Positions 12,201-21,119 are shown, numbered from the stretch's first letter. The stretch is DNA of 64,000 bases from Antedon mediterranea (GCF_964355755.1 NC_092676.1:6058288-6122287); one strand, 5' to 3'. Numbers and translations are program-made. The notes: generated by a model from the sequence alone, not told the origin.

Positions 12201-15200
12201 GGATGGATAGAGGTATTAATTATTTACAATTTCTCTTTGGAGCAATAATACTGTAGTGCAACACCAAATACCACACTACATTATAAGCAAAAGCAACATC
12301 CATCCTAAAGCTTATTTTAAAGGCCAGGTGCAGGCAAAACATTTCTATTGATCATACATTCCAATAATTATCGATCTATAGTTTGTAGAAAATAAGCACT
12401 TATCAGTGGGGGATAGTTCAAATTACACAGTAAAATCTCTATTCTTTTGTACACAAATTTTGTAAATAGAGAGGCATTTTAAAAAGCTATGAAAAACAAA
12501 CGGTGTGGTAAAAATGTTATCAGATTACTAAATATAGGTAATATAACTTGAATATTACATTTCTGGATTTTTATTCAACTTCAGATTTTTATTTTCATGC
12601 TATAGCAAAAATTATCCACCGTATATCCACCATCTTTTTTTTCACCTTCTAGGGAGTCACTAGACATGCTATTACATTAGGTTAACTACCTAACTACTGA
12701 AAAAAGTCTTCCTGGTTTTTATGGAAGAATTTTTGCCAAATTTTGTATTTGACCATATTAAGGGAAATTCATGTTTTTTCGTCTTGATTTCTTTTACAAA
12801 TATTTTATTTATGTACAATTAACCAGATATTATATTTAAAATTAATGCCTGTACCTCAGCTTTAAGGTCTTCCACCCAGCAATATTTCAACATAGCAAAC
12901 AAAACCATGTGCTGTATTCTGAAAATGATCCTTGTATGCAAAAGCATTTTTATCGCAAAACCAGCAAACAAATCTGAGTAGAGTTGTGGCTTAGTGGTTA
13001 TGATACTTGGCTACCAATCCAATGGTCGTGGGTTCTAGTCTTGTCATGTCAGGATTTTTTCGAATGACAAATTATAACTCCGCTCCCAAAGACTTGTAAT
13101 AAGACTTTGTTTATGTAGAGCATCTTGTGTATATGTTTGTCTTGTGAACAGGATTGCCACCTTTAAGAAGGATAGTGAATGAATTCGCTTATGGTTATCC
13201 TTGGCAATTTGCCTAACCATTACAATTTTCAGTTCTTCAACAGCAGAAACAAGAAGAATATCATTTTATTGTCTGGTTCTTCTTTGCAGACTTCCAGTAA
13301 AACAGCATTGAAGCTGCCAATGCCCAGCAAAGCTCTTTCCATTATTCTTGACTATCTGTATACGGATGAAGCAGCCAGATTGAGAGATTGCCACGACATT
13401 GAGTTTCTATGTAACCTGCTTACAGTTGTGGACCAGTTGCTGATTACACGACTCAAAGAGCTTTGCGAGGTTGCCATAACAAACCTCAGTAAGCCATTTA
13501 CTGTCTCTTTTTTTTTATCATTTATCATTAATTGTTAGATTTGTTTCATTACATGCACTGTCTATGACCAAGTATAATCCCACCTCCTAGCTTAACATAC
13601 ATTCAGACACAAGATTAATATGGTAAATGTCATCGTTACATGACATCTCAATATAAATCAACTGCCAAAGTTTACTTCAATGTCATAGCCTAGGGCATTC
13701 CTGCATGGTGTGTCTAGTGCTATTTTATAGATGGCTATATAGTAGACTTTGAAAAATCATTTCCAGATTGTCTCCTTACTATGTAACCAATATAATATAA
13801 GAGCTCTTTGTATTATTAATTTTTGCTTATTTTCCATGCACATTATTTTAAAAATATTATTTTTAATGAAGAACACACAATTTTATCTTCTTTATTAAAC
13901 TGATTTTCCTGTTGCAGTCTCTCTGAAGAATGCAGCTGAGCTTTTAGAGTTTTCAACCATTTACCAAGCTGACCAGCTTAAGAGAACTTGTCAACAGTTT
14001 ATAAGTCTAAACTTATCAGTCATGATAGAGTCCCAAGCTTTAGACGTTCTCAGTATATCCGTCATGGATGACCTCACAAGGTCTTATAAAGAAATGGTGA
14101 ATATATCTTTTTTTACTATCTCTGCAAGGACAAGCTATCAATAAGAATACCGTAAATGAATTTTTCCAGTATTGTTCAACGAAGTATGATATTATTATTA
14201 TTATTATTTATTGCCAAAAACCAGTTACAAACATACAAAAACACTGAAACTAAGGGAGTAGGCAGGAACCTAAAGGTGAACCCAATCACTATAACAAGAG
14301 TTCAGGTTCCGTACTCCCAAAGTAACAACAATGAATAAACTATCTATCAAAAATTATATTACAAATAGACGAATCAACATTGTCAATATAAAACAAAAGT
14401 TTATGTAAATGATATCTGTAGTAGTCATACAGATGTACTGTTTATTACAGTAATATTTTTGTGTAAGATAGTTAAGAAGTGCTTAAGTAAAAGTTGAAAC
14501 CAATTCTTTTTATCTTATGCAATGGAAATAGGTATAACATATATTTGCTTAGATTATTTTGAAAACCGCCTTAAGCAAAATCATTGACTTAAAACAAAAT
14601 TAAGATTAAGTTAATCTGACCCTGATGTCAGTAAATCTGACCTCCTGATGTCAGTAAATCAGACCCCCTGAGATCAGTAAATCTTACCCCTAATGTCAGT
14701 AAATCTGACCCCTGATGTAAGTAAATCTGACCCCTGATGTAAGTAAATCTGATCCTTGATGTAAGTAAATCTGACCCCTGATGTCAGTAAATCTGACCCC
14801 TGATGTAAGTAAATCTGACCCCTGATGTAAGTAAATCTGATCCTTGATGTCAGTAAATCTGACCCCTGATGTCAGTAAATCTGACCCCTGGATGTAAGTA
14901 AATCTGACCCCTGATGTCAGTCAATGGTAGTCGTTCCTTCCAGTTTGTTGAAGTAGGAAATTCTTTGCAGATACCATCAATGTCAAGAAGAGTCATAACT
15001 CCATACTCAGACTGTCCTGACATCAGTCTAATCGATGAACATCCACGATCCGATGAAGAGATCAGTCCAGATACGCCTGATAAAAATTCTGAACATCATC
15101 AAGATTTAACGCATGAACAAGCAGCACGAAAGGCCAAAGCACGTAGACGTGCGAGAAGATCAAGTGCACGGAAGTTAAGTTGTTCTGTTAGTTCTATTGA

Positions 15201-18200
15201 AGAGAAATACGAGGGTGAGGATAAAACGAGGAGCAGTATTTGTGAAGATGGTGGTGCCGATCAGAACGCGGCAGGAAGAATGGCTAGCTCACCAGTTGCG
15301 ATATCATCAGTGACTGACCCTCAAAAAGTTGATAAAAATGTAAGTTTTATTCTTTTGACTTTGATTATCTTTGTGTATAGTATTGTAAATGCTTATGTTA
15401 TTTCCATTGGATCTCATCAAGGTCTACCATGTGTGATGTATGTGTTATTGTTTTTATTGTAAAATAATAAATTGAATTGAATTGAATCGGTACAGCAATT
15501 TTTGTTGATACTTTCCACATCAGAGGGAAACCTAACATATAATTTGTGTTTCTTAAACTCATGTATCAATTTTTATAGGTACATCCATTGTACAAATCGA
15601 ATTGAACATTAATATTCTTATTAACAGCTTGTTATTTACATTACACCTGTCACAATTCTTTAATTCATTTTTTTTTATGTGTGAAAAATTAATTTGTGAA
15701 TTGTTTCAAAGGAAATTATTGTATTGGCATTTGTAGCAATAGACAAATTAGTTCAAATTTATTTCTCAAAATTTGTTTCAGACAATAAACAGTCCAAAAT
15801 ATAATTTTCTTAATAATTTGACTAATTTTGCTTCATTTATGGTATAAAAAAAGTATTGTTCCTTAGAATTTCATTCATAATTGAATTTTATTTTAGTTTT
15901 GGTCTGACCAACTTCCAATAATCGGAAGCCTAGTTCTAATTGAATTTTTAAAATAGTTTAGACATTTGATTTAATAAAGTTAAAGTCTGCCATTTACATT
16001 ATTAAAACGTCTGTGTTAGAGCATTGACTCCTGAGCTTATTATGGTTGACAGACAAAATAAGTAATATTAACAAATTTATAATGAAAAATCAAAGAATTT
16101 AAACAATTTTTATTCATTAAATTGTTGTTAGTAACAATCAAGTTATATACGGTAGTCATTAATATTTATTCTCTTTTACACATTAACTATTTTTAAGTGA
16201 ATTTTTATATTATAGGAGAATGTACAAAAAATAGACTTAAGTGGTTTTGAATATCATGACGGTGGAGGGGATGCTAAGCCCAGTAAAGAATATATAAAAA
16301 TACCTGACACTGAACTGAAGCCAGGCATGTGGGGCTGGAAGAGGTAATAATCCCCCTTTTAATTTAGTAACTTGTAGATTGAATAGCCTACTGTATAATT
16401 AGAGGTCGTATTCAAGTAACATTTAAAGCTATACTATCAAACTTTAAGTGAGAAAAACATGTGATGTGCCCATATATGGACATGATGATATCATTTCACT
16501 ACCACATTAAAGCATATCATTACCATATTTAGGCACATCACACTTTTTAGTCAAAGTAGTTTGATAGTGTAGACAGGGCTTTAGTCTTGCATCAAGTAGT
16601 CCCGCCAAAGGATATAATGTCCAAAACCCTTTGTGCCCCTTGTAACCATTTACTGATGTAACTGGAAACAAGAAATCCATCTGCTAAAACTACACCACTG
16701 ACTTAGTTAACTAGCTAGCTTGTACATGTCATAGATTTAGATTTTGTGTTAACTAGCCCAGTTGGAACCTGGTACCAATTACCACTAGCCAAGAAGGAAT
16801 TATAAGTTGGCTGCCTATGTTTTTAACAAATATTTAGTGTAAATCAAACTCTAATATATAAAAACCTTATACTGTAATACCATATAATATTTTCCCAGGT
16901 ACCTGGTGCAGAATTAAGCTAAACCTTGAGCAAGCAACCTTATAATCAGTCATGTACATTAATAATATTCTTTTTACTTTATTCTGTTAGCCCTCCACAG
17001 AGAGAAAATCAAGCCAGTTTATATGGATTAAGAGGGATTATGCATGCCCAATCAAAGAGTACACCAGCACTTAGAAAGACACCAGTAAAGGCTGGTATGT
17101 CATCTGGAAAGAAATCACAGAAGCAGAAAAAGAAGGAGCTATTGATGATGTCACAGAAGGAAGAAGTGACTTTCCAAGAAGACATAGCACATGACCCTGT
17201 GGTGTCACCATGGTATATAATTCTTCATTCACACCATATCAGTCGAACAAACCTACAGTAGGATTGTTGGACCAATGCAATTTCCCCTCGGCAAACTGTA
17301 ATGCCCACGCAATACAATTCATTTATGGAGAATGGCCAAGCTAGTGTAGTCCAATGTAAAAAGTTTAAGTGTTATACCTTAAACTTGACGTAGTCACAGA
17401 GATTTGACCAGACTGAACTACTTAGTTAGTTGGCCTGAAAAAGTTTGAGAGCAAATGAGATTTAATTGCTAATTGTTTTTTATTTAAAAGGGGAAAAGAA
17501 GTTGGAAGTGCACCTATTAAGTCTTTTAGAGAACTTCTTTGTGATGAGGAAAAGGGTAAACCTGTTAACAAAACCGTGTCTATGGCAAACTCACCACTAT
17601 CATCATCTTCAGTGCGAGGAACTGAAATTCTCAGGCAAGTCAAAATCATAGAAAAAAATCAATAATATAGCTATGTATGATGTATTGACATCTGTCACCA
17701 TACCCTGCCAACAAAAAACCTGTGGCCCCCTCAGTTTCCAAAGTTGGCATATGCTCAAGAAAAGGACTGTAAACAGTAAAGTTACCGATTGTTTATACAT
17801 TATATCAATGAGGGTAAGCCATTGCAACCCAAGAAAGTGTCCACTTAATAGGGATGTCCCCTTTATAGAGGATGACCATAGTGTTAAAACATATAAAATA
17901 CCCTTTATTTGTTTCACACGAAAGTGTCTCCTTAATAGGGCTGTCCCAAAGAAGGAGTTGTACTATAATTAAATTTAAATTGACGTTTGTCTTATTTCAG
18001 TTGGGGACTTGTAAGAAGACCAAAGCCAGATCTACAGGTTGATACACAGGTTTCAACGTCTCCTACACCTGAGCCTACAAAGTAAGCAACCTTATTTCTT
18101 AAGCCTGTTATCCTGTCGACGTTATTCGACGCTATCGTCGTTGATCGTTAACAGTTCAACGACGATCGTTTGAAAACGATCAAGTTGAAATGATAACGAT

Positions 18201-19298
18201 AGTGAGTACCTTTTCCTGTAAATCGTTAACATTTCAATGTTTACGTAGAAGATCCCCCATTATTGTTGACGATAGCGTCGACGTTAGTCGACGCTATCGT
18301 CGACAGGAAAACAGGCTTTACCTGATGTTTTTAGTATATACTTTTCAATTGACATCCAGCCACCAGAACTGTGCACTGTGACGGTCATAGGAAACATTTA
18401 TATAGCATTTTCTAGTGTTTAAGAACCTCTATTTCCTTGGCGCACAAGATGGAATAGCCTGATTTCTAAACTTAAGGATAGTCACATGCAGTAACAGACT
18501 GTGGTAAATAGACTCTTAGCCTTCACATTGTTTTTATCTCCATATGTTAGCCCTTGGTTGGCCAGATCTCCACAGTCTCCAGAAGATAATGCACTCCGGT
18601 TCTCTGAGATCCTTGAATCAGAGGTACAACATGAGTTAAACTTGGATAAATCGTTGCGAAAGTCATTTTCTCTCATTCAGGTATGTGCTATCATTATACT
18701 TCTGTTTTTACGCACTTCTATCCGAACTGCTGTAGGTTGTAATTGGAAAAGTTAATAATTATGATCTTTGATATTTGCATGTACACCAAGTCTTGTACTG
18801 GATATTGTAGATTACAATAGCACTTTAGAATATTTTGTTGTTTGTGCCCTGTTCAATTAGAACAGTCAATTTTTCAAAGAATAAATTATTATATATGTCT
18901 TTAGTTTTAAGTGTGCACCTATATCACATATGACGCCTGTATCATTGTAAGTTTGGCCTAAGAGGCCTATGATACATGCGTCATATGTGGTACATATGTG
19001 ACACTGTATCACAGGGTTGGCCTGTGATACTCTAGAAATTATAGATACAGTATCAAAAATCAGCTAAAGTGTGACAGGGTATGTCACACAAGATGTTCTA
19101 TTACCATGGGACCAACATTGTTAACTTAAATGCAATAAGACATTTTCTCTTTGACCTTTCTTATTTAAGATTGAAGATCGAGCTGTTCAAGAGCTACTTC
19201 TGCACTACAAAGCAGCAGATAATGCAGATGAGGTCATTACCGTAGAAAGAGTGTCAAAGGTCATTGCAGTACCAGTTTGGAAGAAAGAGAAGAGGTGA
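2964..19298 (+). CDS. IBTK: IBTK orthologue (inhibitor of Bruton tyrosine kinase), 20 coding exons
   Basis: Joining 20 exons in consistent phase gives 4008 nt, or 1335 residues plus stop, close to the roughly 1350 residues of the vertebrate protein. Domain order matches IBTK. Ankyrin repeats lie at about residues 50-135 (motif [14 protein letters not shown], then [13 protein letters not shown]). RCC1 repeats lie at about 140-320 ([24 protein letters not shown]). The first BTB domain is about 563-675 ([17 protein letters not shown]) and carries a Lys-rich insert. The second BTB is about 770-870 ([17 protein letters not shown]). The conserved RRVITPY motif follows near 940, with a low-complexity serine/lysine region and a C-terminal [10 protein letters not shown] segment. 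In vertebrates IBTK binds the kinase BTK and also acts as a CUL3 ubiquitin-ligase substrate adaptor. BTB-CUL3 binding is likely conserved, while a BTK role here is inference. The ATG is the first in frame before the ankyrin region. The coding sequence shows no frameshift or stop. Confidence 0.95.
3352..3515 (+). mobile_element. SINE copy, 5'-truncated, in IBTK intron 1
   Basis: Matches the body of the full SINE at 2219-2560 from CGCTCCATGGTTCTGGTGG onward, including the words GTGCACTTTAAAGAACCTAG and GGGGTTACCCCGGTGTACTAG. The tRNA-like head is missing. Confidence 0.85.
3765..3986 (+). CDS. IBTK: IBTK coding exon 2 (end of ankyrin, start of RCC1 region)
   Basis: The acceptor is ATCACCAG before CATGGCTC and the donor is AACAG before GTGAGA. 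It encodes about residues 111-184, including [15 protein letters not shown] and [13 protein letters not shown]. The exon begins and ends in phase 0. Confidence 0.92.
4060..4622 (+). repeat. CATT/CATC microsatellite in IBTK intron 2
   Basis: Imperfect tetranucleotide tract of CATT, CATC and CTTC units. It gives apparent open frames of His, Pro, Ser, Phe and Ile in all forward frames, but these are artefacts of the repeat inside an intron. Confidence 0.95.
4676..4872 (+). CDS. IBTK: IBTK coding exon 3 (RCC1 repeat)
   Basis: The acceptor is TATTTCAAG before GTTGTTATG and the donor is GAAGG before GTTAGT. It encodes [11 protein letters not shown] followed by the RCC1 core [15 protein letters not shown] and ends in phase 2. 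Confidence 0.9.
5048..5300 (+). mobile_element. SINE copy in IBTK intron 3
   Basis: Second copy carrying the tRNA-like head (GAGTGAGTGGCCAAGCAGTT) and the family body. The B box is mutated to GTGTTTAAGGC, so the copy is probably transcriptionally dead. Confidence 0.85.
5402..5601 (+). CDS. IBTK: IBTK coding exon 4 (RCC1 repeat)
   Basis: The acceptor is TTTACCTAG before TGGTATTG and the donor is GTTAG before GTAAGA. It encodes [17 protein letters not shown] and [20 protein letters not shown], both RCC1-type blades. It begins in phase 2 and ends in phase 1. Confidence 0.92.
5635..5850 (+). repeat. 91-bp tandem repeat, about 2.4 copies
   Basis: The word AAATACACTCCATGTGGTAG starts at 5635, 5726 and 5817, giving a 91-bp period with almost identical copies. 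A further fragment (GAAATACACTCCATG) follows MITE-A copy 2 near 6047, which suggests the MITE landed in or beside the array. Confidence 0.9.
5910..6047. mobile_element. MITE-A copy 2, in IBTK intron 4
   Basis: Shows CTGCACTATCAAACTTTATG at the left and CAAACTAGTTTGATAGTG at the right, with internal ATCACTACCATATTTGGG repeats. The outermost termini are degenerate. Confidence 0.8.
6154..6325 (+). CDS. IBTK: IBTK coding exon 5
   Basis: The acceptor is TTTTGTTTTAG before GCCACCC and the donor is TCTAA before GTAAGA. It encodes [20 protein letters not shown] and [20 protein letters not shown], matching the IBTK region after the RCC1 repeats. It begins in phase 1 and ends in phase 2. Confidence 0.92.
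6855..6978 (+). CDS. IBTK: IBTK coding exon 6
   Basis: The acceptor is GGTTTTCAG before ATGTTTAA and the donor is GGCACA before GTAAGT. It encodes [20 protein letters not shown] and [15 protein letters not shown]. It begins in phase 2 and ends in phase 0. Confidence 0.88.
7290..7432 (+). repeat. Possible LINE/SINE 3' tail
   Basis: A short segment ending in an AATGAATGAATA run, a form typical of retrotransposon 3' ends. No reverse transcriptase sequence is attached and the assignment is tentative. Confidence 0.25.
7515..8131. mobile_element. 617-bp fold-back element in IBTK intron 6
   Basis: Two arms of about 300 bp form one long imperfect palindrome. The ends CAATACGCCTTTTTCACGAA and TTCGTGGAAAAGGCGTATTG are complementary. 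Internal words such as GACAAACAATGC and CATAGCGTTTTC recur inverted. It encodes no protein and would fold into a very long hairpin in the IBTK pre-mRNA. Confidence 0.85.
8209..8377 (+). CDS. IBTK: IBTK coding exon 7
   Basis: The acceptor is CCTGCTCTTAG before GTTTTTG and the donor is TAAGAG before GTACAG. It encodes [18 protein letters not shown] and [20 protein letters not shown], matching the IBTK stretch before the first BTB domain. It ends in phase 1. Confidence 0.9.
8625..10640 (+). repeat. 74-75-bp minisatellite, about 27 copies, in IBTK intron 7
   Basis: The unit opens with TAGTTGGCTCTCTAGTTTAA and runs through CCTCTTTGCT, a variable ACACAC stretch and GAATGAGAGTTGATAATAAG. Units vary mainly in the ACACAC/CAACAC/CCACAC block. 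The array fills most of the intron, and diagnostic variants recur at a constant 671-bp offset. Confidence 0.97.
10680..10872 (+). CDS. IBTK: IBTK coding exon 8
   Basis: The acceptor is CATCCAATCCAG before ATGTAAAAC and the donor is ACAAG before GTATGA. It encodes [18 protein letters not shown] and [11 protein letters not shown], the latter strongly conserved in IBTK. It begins in phase 1 and ends in phase 2. Confidence 0.92.
11004..11109 (+). CDS. IBTK: IBTK coding exon 9 (start of first BTB)
   Basis: The acceptor is TATTGTAG before CTTGGTTG and the donor is CTGAAG before GTAAGT. It encodes [17 protein letters not shown] and DNIHDVILK, where the BTB fold begins. It ends in phase 0. Confidence 0.92.
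11295..11803 (+). CDS. IBTK: IBTK coding exon 10 (first BTB with Lys-rich insert)
   Basis: The acceptor is TTTTTAAAG before ATTGGTGC and the donor is ACAAAG before GTAATT. It encodes [20 protein letters not shown] and [14 protein letters not shown], then a polar region with [18 protein letters not shown] that separates the two BTB domains. It is the longest exon and ends in phase 2. Confidence 0.93.
11830..11935. mobile_element. MITE-A copy 3, in IBTK intron 10
   Basis: A short internally deleted copy. AAGCTCTGTCTTCACTATC begins it and GTGTAGACAGAGCTTT ends it. Only the GTGATGTGCCCACATG core remains between the arms. Confidence 0.85.
12008..12212 (+). CDS. IBTK: IBTK coding exon 11 (start of second BTB)
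   Basis: The acceptor is GCCATTTCAG before ATTGGAAG and the donor is ATAGAG before GTATTA. It encodes [17 protein letters not shown] and [20 protein letters not shown], a very conserved BTB segment. It ends in phase 0. Confidence 0.94.
12320..12862. mobile_element. MITE-C copy 1, in IBTK intron 11
   Basis: A 543-bp element with terminal inverted repeats AAGGCCAGGTGCAGGCA and TGCCTGTACCTCAGCTT, flanked on each side by TA. A second copy in the opposite orientation lies at 36120-36693 and shares the interior. It has no coding capacity, so it is a non-autonomous DNA transposon. Confidence 0.88.
12977..13182 (+). mobile_element. Second type of tRNA-derived SINE, in IBTK intron 11
   Basis: The tRNA-like head has A box TGGCTTAGTGG (12986) and B box GGTTCTAGTC (13031) with a plausible anticodon arm between. 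About 130 bp of unrelated body follow, ending in GTGAATGAAT. It is unrelated to the SINE at 2219. Confidence 0.65.
13290..13488 (+). CDS. IBTK: IBTK coding exon 12 (second BTB)
   Basis: The acceptor is CTTCTTTGCAG before ACTTCCAG and the donor is CCTCA before GTAAGC. It encodes [18 protein letters not shown] and [18 protein letters not shown], the C-terminal half of the BTB fold. It begins in phase 0 and ends in phase 1. Confidence 0.94.
13918..14096 (+). CDS. IBTK: IBTK coding exon 13
   Basis: The acceptor is TCCTGTTGCAG before TCTCTCTG and the donor is GAAATG before GTGAAT. It encodes the helical [20 protein letters not shown] and [19 protein letters not shown], a BACK-like region after the second BTB. 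It ends in phase 0. Confidence 0.92.
14185..14340 (+). repeat. ATT microsatellite and adjoining dispersed-repeat-like sequence
   Basis: An ATT trinucleotide run is followed by TTTATTGCCAAAAACCAGTT, a layout seen where a retroposon tail expands into a microsatellite. The open frame across it lies in an intron and has no domain. Confidence 0.4.
14616..14925 (+). repeat. 22-bp minisatellite in IBTK intron 13
   Basis: About 14 head-to-tail units of CTGACCCCTGATGTAAGTAA plus two bases, with a GTCAGTAAAT variant. The array ends about 45 bp before the acceptor of exon 14. Confidence 0.95.
14971..15339 (+). CDS. IBTK: IBTK coding exon 14
   Basis: The acceptor is ATTCTTTGCAG before ATACCATC and the donor is AAAAAT before GTAAGT. 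It encodes [19 protein letters not shown], conserved in IBTK, then an Arg/Lys/Ser-rich disordered stretch ([17 protein letters not shown]). An upstream in-frame ATG at 14914 lies in the intron and is not a start. It begins and ends in phase 0. Confidence 0.93.
15400..15487 (+). repeat. Retroposon 3' tail with GAATT repeats
   Basis: The segment ends in TAAATTGAATTGAATTGAAT, typical of LINE or SINE 3' ends. No reverse transcriptase fragment is adjacent. Confidence 0.35.
16216..16343 (+). CDS. IBTK: IBTK coding exon 15
   Basis: The acceptor is TATATTATAG before GAGAATG and the donor is GGAAGAG before GTAATA. It encodes [17 protein letters not shown] and [14 protein letters not shown]. It continues the frame from exon 14 in phase 0 and ends in phase 2. 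The acceptor has a weak pyrimidine tract. Confidence 0.85.
16426..16585. mobile_element. MITE-A copy 4, in IBTK intron 15
   Basis: TA-flanked element beginning AAGCTATACTATCAAACTTT and ending GTTTGATAGTGTAGACAGGG. The interior carries GTGATGTGCCCATATATGG and two CACTACCATATTT-type units. Confidence 0.88.
16991..17212 (+). CDS. IBTK: IBTK coding exon 16
   Basis: The acceptor is TATTCTGTTAG before CCCTCCAC and the donor is CACCATG before GTATAT. It encodes [20 protein letters not shown] and [19 protein letters not shown], matching the basic segment of the IBTK C-terminal third. It begins and ends in phase 2. Confidence 0.9.
17491..17634 (+). CDS. IBTK: IBTK coding exon 17, with GC splice donor
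   Basis: The acceptor is TATTTAAAAG before GGGAAAAG. It encodes [20 protein letters not shown], corresponding to the conserved KSFRDFL motif. The exon ends TCAG followed by GCAAGT, a GC-AG intron with an otherwise perfect donor consensus. This boundary is the one that keeps exon 18 in frame. Confidence 0.88.
17790..17965. repeat. Dispersed repeat fragment with GTGTCC/TTAATAGGG words
   Basis: Contains AAGTGTCCACTTAATAGGG and GTCTCCTTAATAGGG, words that recur at 19440-19590, 35125-35275 and 38445-38640. This marks an old dispersed family. No coding sequence. Confidence 0.5.
18001..18081 (+). CDS. IBTK: IBTK coding exon 18
   Basis: The acceptor is TGTCTTATTTCAG before TTGGGGAC and the donor is CTACAAA before GTAAGC. 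A short 81-bp exon encoding [19 protein letters not shown]. It begins and ends in phase 2. Confidence 0.88.
18101..18318. mobile_element. MITE-D, palindromic CpG-rich element in IBTK intron 18
   Basis: The ends AAGCCTGTTATCCTGTCGAC and GTCGACAGGAAAACAGGCTT are inverted copies. The interior repeats ATCGTTAAC, CGACGATCG and CGACGCTATCG in both orientations. It sits between TTA and TA and is unusually CpG-rich for its surroundings. Confidence 0.8.
18551..18680 (+). CDS. IBTK: IBTK coding exon 19
   Basis: The acceptor is CATATGTTAG before CCCTTGG and the donor is CATTCAG before GTATGT. It encodes [20 protein letters not shown] and [11 protein letters not shown], corresponding to the NPWL and LALIQ motifs of vertebrate IBTK. 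It ends in phase 0. Confidence 0.92.
18918..18996. repeat. Inverted repeat in IBTK intron 19
   Basis: CACATATGACGCCTGTATCAT and its near-complement ATGATACATGCGTCATATGTG are separated by about 20 bp, giving a hairpin of about 21 bp. Probably an eroded MITE. Confidence 0.6.
19170..19298 (+). CDS. IBTK: IBTK terminal coding exon 20
   Basis: The acceptor is CTTATTTAAG before ATTGAAG, and the reading frame ends at TGA. It encodes [13 protein letters not shown] and [18 protein letters not shown], matching the conserved end of IBTK (IEEHAIQDLL, VPMWNK). Confidence 0.93.
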   Translation: MEDRAVQELLLHYKAADNADEVITVERVSKVIAVPVWKKEKR

Positions 19299-19389
19299 CA
19301 GTACCACATATAATCTTCAGGATTCACTAGTTAAGTACCGTAGTATTCTCATATCATACAGAAAAAAATATTTGAATTTTAAATAATTT

Positions 19390-19395
19390 AATAAA
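19390..19395 (+). terminator. IBTK: Candidate IBTK poly(A) signal
   Basis: The first AATAAA after the stop codon, about 90 bp downstream. A T-rich stretch follows. Longer 3' UTR forms cannot be excluded. Confidence 0.5.
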
Positions 19396-19399
19396 GCAT

Positions 19400-20770
19400 A
19401 AATATTCATTTTAGGTAATTAGACAGTACAACCCTTCCTTTGAAGACTACTGAAGAAACACCTCTATTAACGGGACATTTAATACATGTTTTACTAATTA
19501 ACATTGACTAACCCTTATTTAGAGGACATTCCTATTAAGGTGAAACTTTGTTCAGTCCTGAAGGTGTCCCCTTATTAAAGGTCTTAATGTGTATTTTAAA
19601 AGACTTACTCATTCAGTAATTATAGAAACATTTGATATCAAATAGAAAAAAATGTCAAAATTATTTCATATCAGAATAAGTTTCAAACTTATTCTTAGAC
19701 ACTGATTTAAAAATTATTTTTAGTAAAAGTATTATTTTCAGTAGATGTGTTAGCGACCAAATTAATAGTGACATTATTTGCATTCATGTCACAGATAAGG
19801 TAATTCAATGAAAAATGATTCGACAGAAGTAAAGCACTGGTTCAAAGGTCAAACATTACCTATCACTAGTTCCCACTCTTTCTGTATAAAATGTCACCAA
19901 AGTTGTCACAATCGTCTGCTGAGTGCCGATAGAGGGCTCTTGTGTTATCAGAGTTGTCTGTTAGCAGGAAAATCATGTTAATTGAAATTGATAGTTTATT
20001 TTTCACGTACTGATTTTGTGTTTAAAAAGTGATTCATGTTTAGAGTGACATTGAATATTATTATTTTACAAAGAAAAACACTTTAAGCTAAGTGTAGTAA
20101 AGTTAATTTTATTAAAAATATATTTCAGTACCGGTAATATTAATTTTTTTTTTTGTTGGTAAAGCTCAAATTGAAGATTTTTAAAACTTTAATAGAGTAA
20201 TACTGAAGAAAACTGTTTTACTTTTAAAAACACACTTTTTTTGTGAAGGATAATATATTTATGTTAATACATTTTTCCTAATTTATTTCAGTAATTTAAG
20301 AATATAAGTTTTGTTAAACTTCAAAATGAATGTGAAGTTTAATTGAAAAATTGCTAATAATTTACATAAGATAAAATATATTCCAATAAATTTGTTTTAA
20401 TGGAATGAAAAATGAACGAATTTTTTGTTTTTTTTTAATATATAGGTGTATATTAAAATACAACGTAACATGAATATTTAGAAAAATATTTATGGGAATT
20501 TTATGATATCAGTATTAGCTTAAACTGCATTTCATAATAACTACCGTATATGAGAAGTACTGTATCGTATGAACCTAAGTTAATTTTACTTTTAAAAACT
20601 ACTATAGTACTATATTTTGCTACAGTATAAAGTGCCTAGACACATGTTGCTGTTATGAGTCAATGTACTTGACTGGATGTGCTAATTATTATTTTGTTTT
20701 AATTTATTTTATTGTAAATCAATAATTTAAATTAGAAGTCTTAATTAAAACTGTTAATATAATAGATTAT
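19400..20770. other. Intergenic DNA downstream of IBTK
   Basis: Very AT-rich. It includes a dispersed-repeat fragment (19440-19590: CTCTATTAACGGGACATTT, GTGTCCCCTTATTAAAGG). No open frame or RNA gene is supported. Confidence 0.6.
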
Positions 20771-20773
20771 ATT

Positions 20774-20908
20774 AGAGATATACTGCCCGTTCCCCAAATT
20801 ATTGTATTTATTTTTTTAATAGTCCATTTTAATGTCCCATAACAATTCACTTTGACCATAAACTGGATCAGAAACAAATTATAGAATTAAATTTTACTGC
20901 TTAATTTG
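20774..20908. mobile_element. MITE-E fragment
   Basis: Shares the interior words CATTTTAATGTCCCATAA, CACTTTGACCA and AACAAATTAT with the full MITE-E at 32335-32692. It lacks both intact ends and directly abuts MITE-A copy 5. Confidence 0.55.
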
Positions 20909-20917
20909 TCTATATTT

Positions 20918-21112
20918 GTCTACACTATCAAACTGGTTTGAAAAAAAAGTGTGATGTGCCCAAATATGGTAGTCATATTCCCAAATATGGTAAGTCATAT
21001 TCCCAAATATGGTAGTGATATTCCCAAATATGATAGTGATATGACATCATGTCCATATATGGGTACATCACATTTTTGTTGTCACAAAGTTTGATAGTGT
21101 AGAGACCGAGCT
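20918..21112. mobile_element. MITE-A copy 5
   Basis: TTGTCTACACTATCAAACTGG at the left and AAAGTTTGATAGTGTAGAGA at the right. The interior has four tandem units of TCCCAAATATGGTAGTGATA, more than other copies, showing internal expansion. Confidence 0.88.
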
Positions 21113-21119
21113 CAAGTGA

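Noticed and set aside
14616-14925. CRISPR-like array
   Set aside because: Units are contiguous with no unique spacers, and the host is an animal. It is a minisatellite.
14914-14970. ATG at 14914 as a gene or exon start
   Set aside because: It lies in the last minisatellite unit and the intron. The TTCTTTGCAG acceptor at 14970 gives a join that matches the IBTK family exactly.
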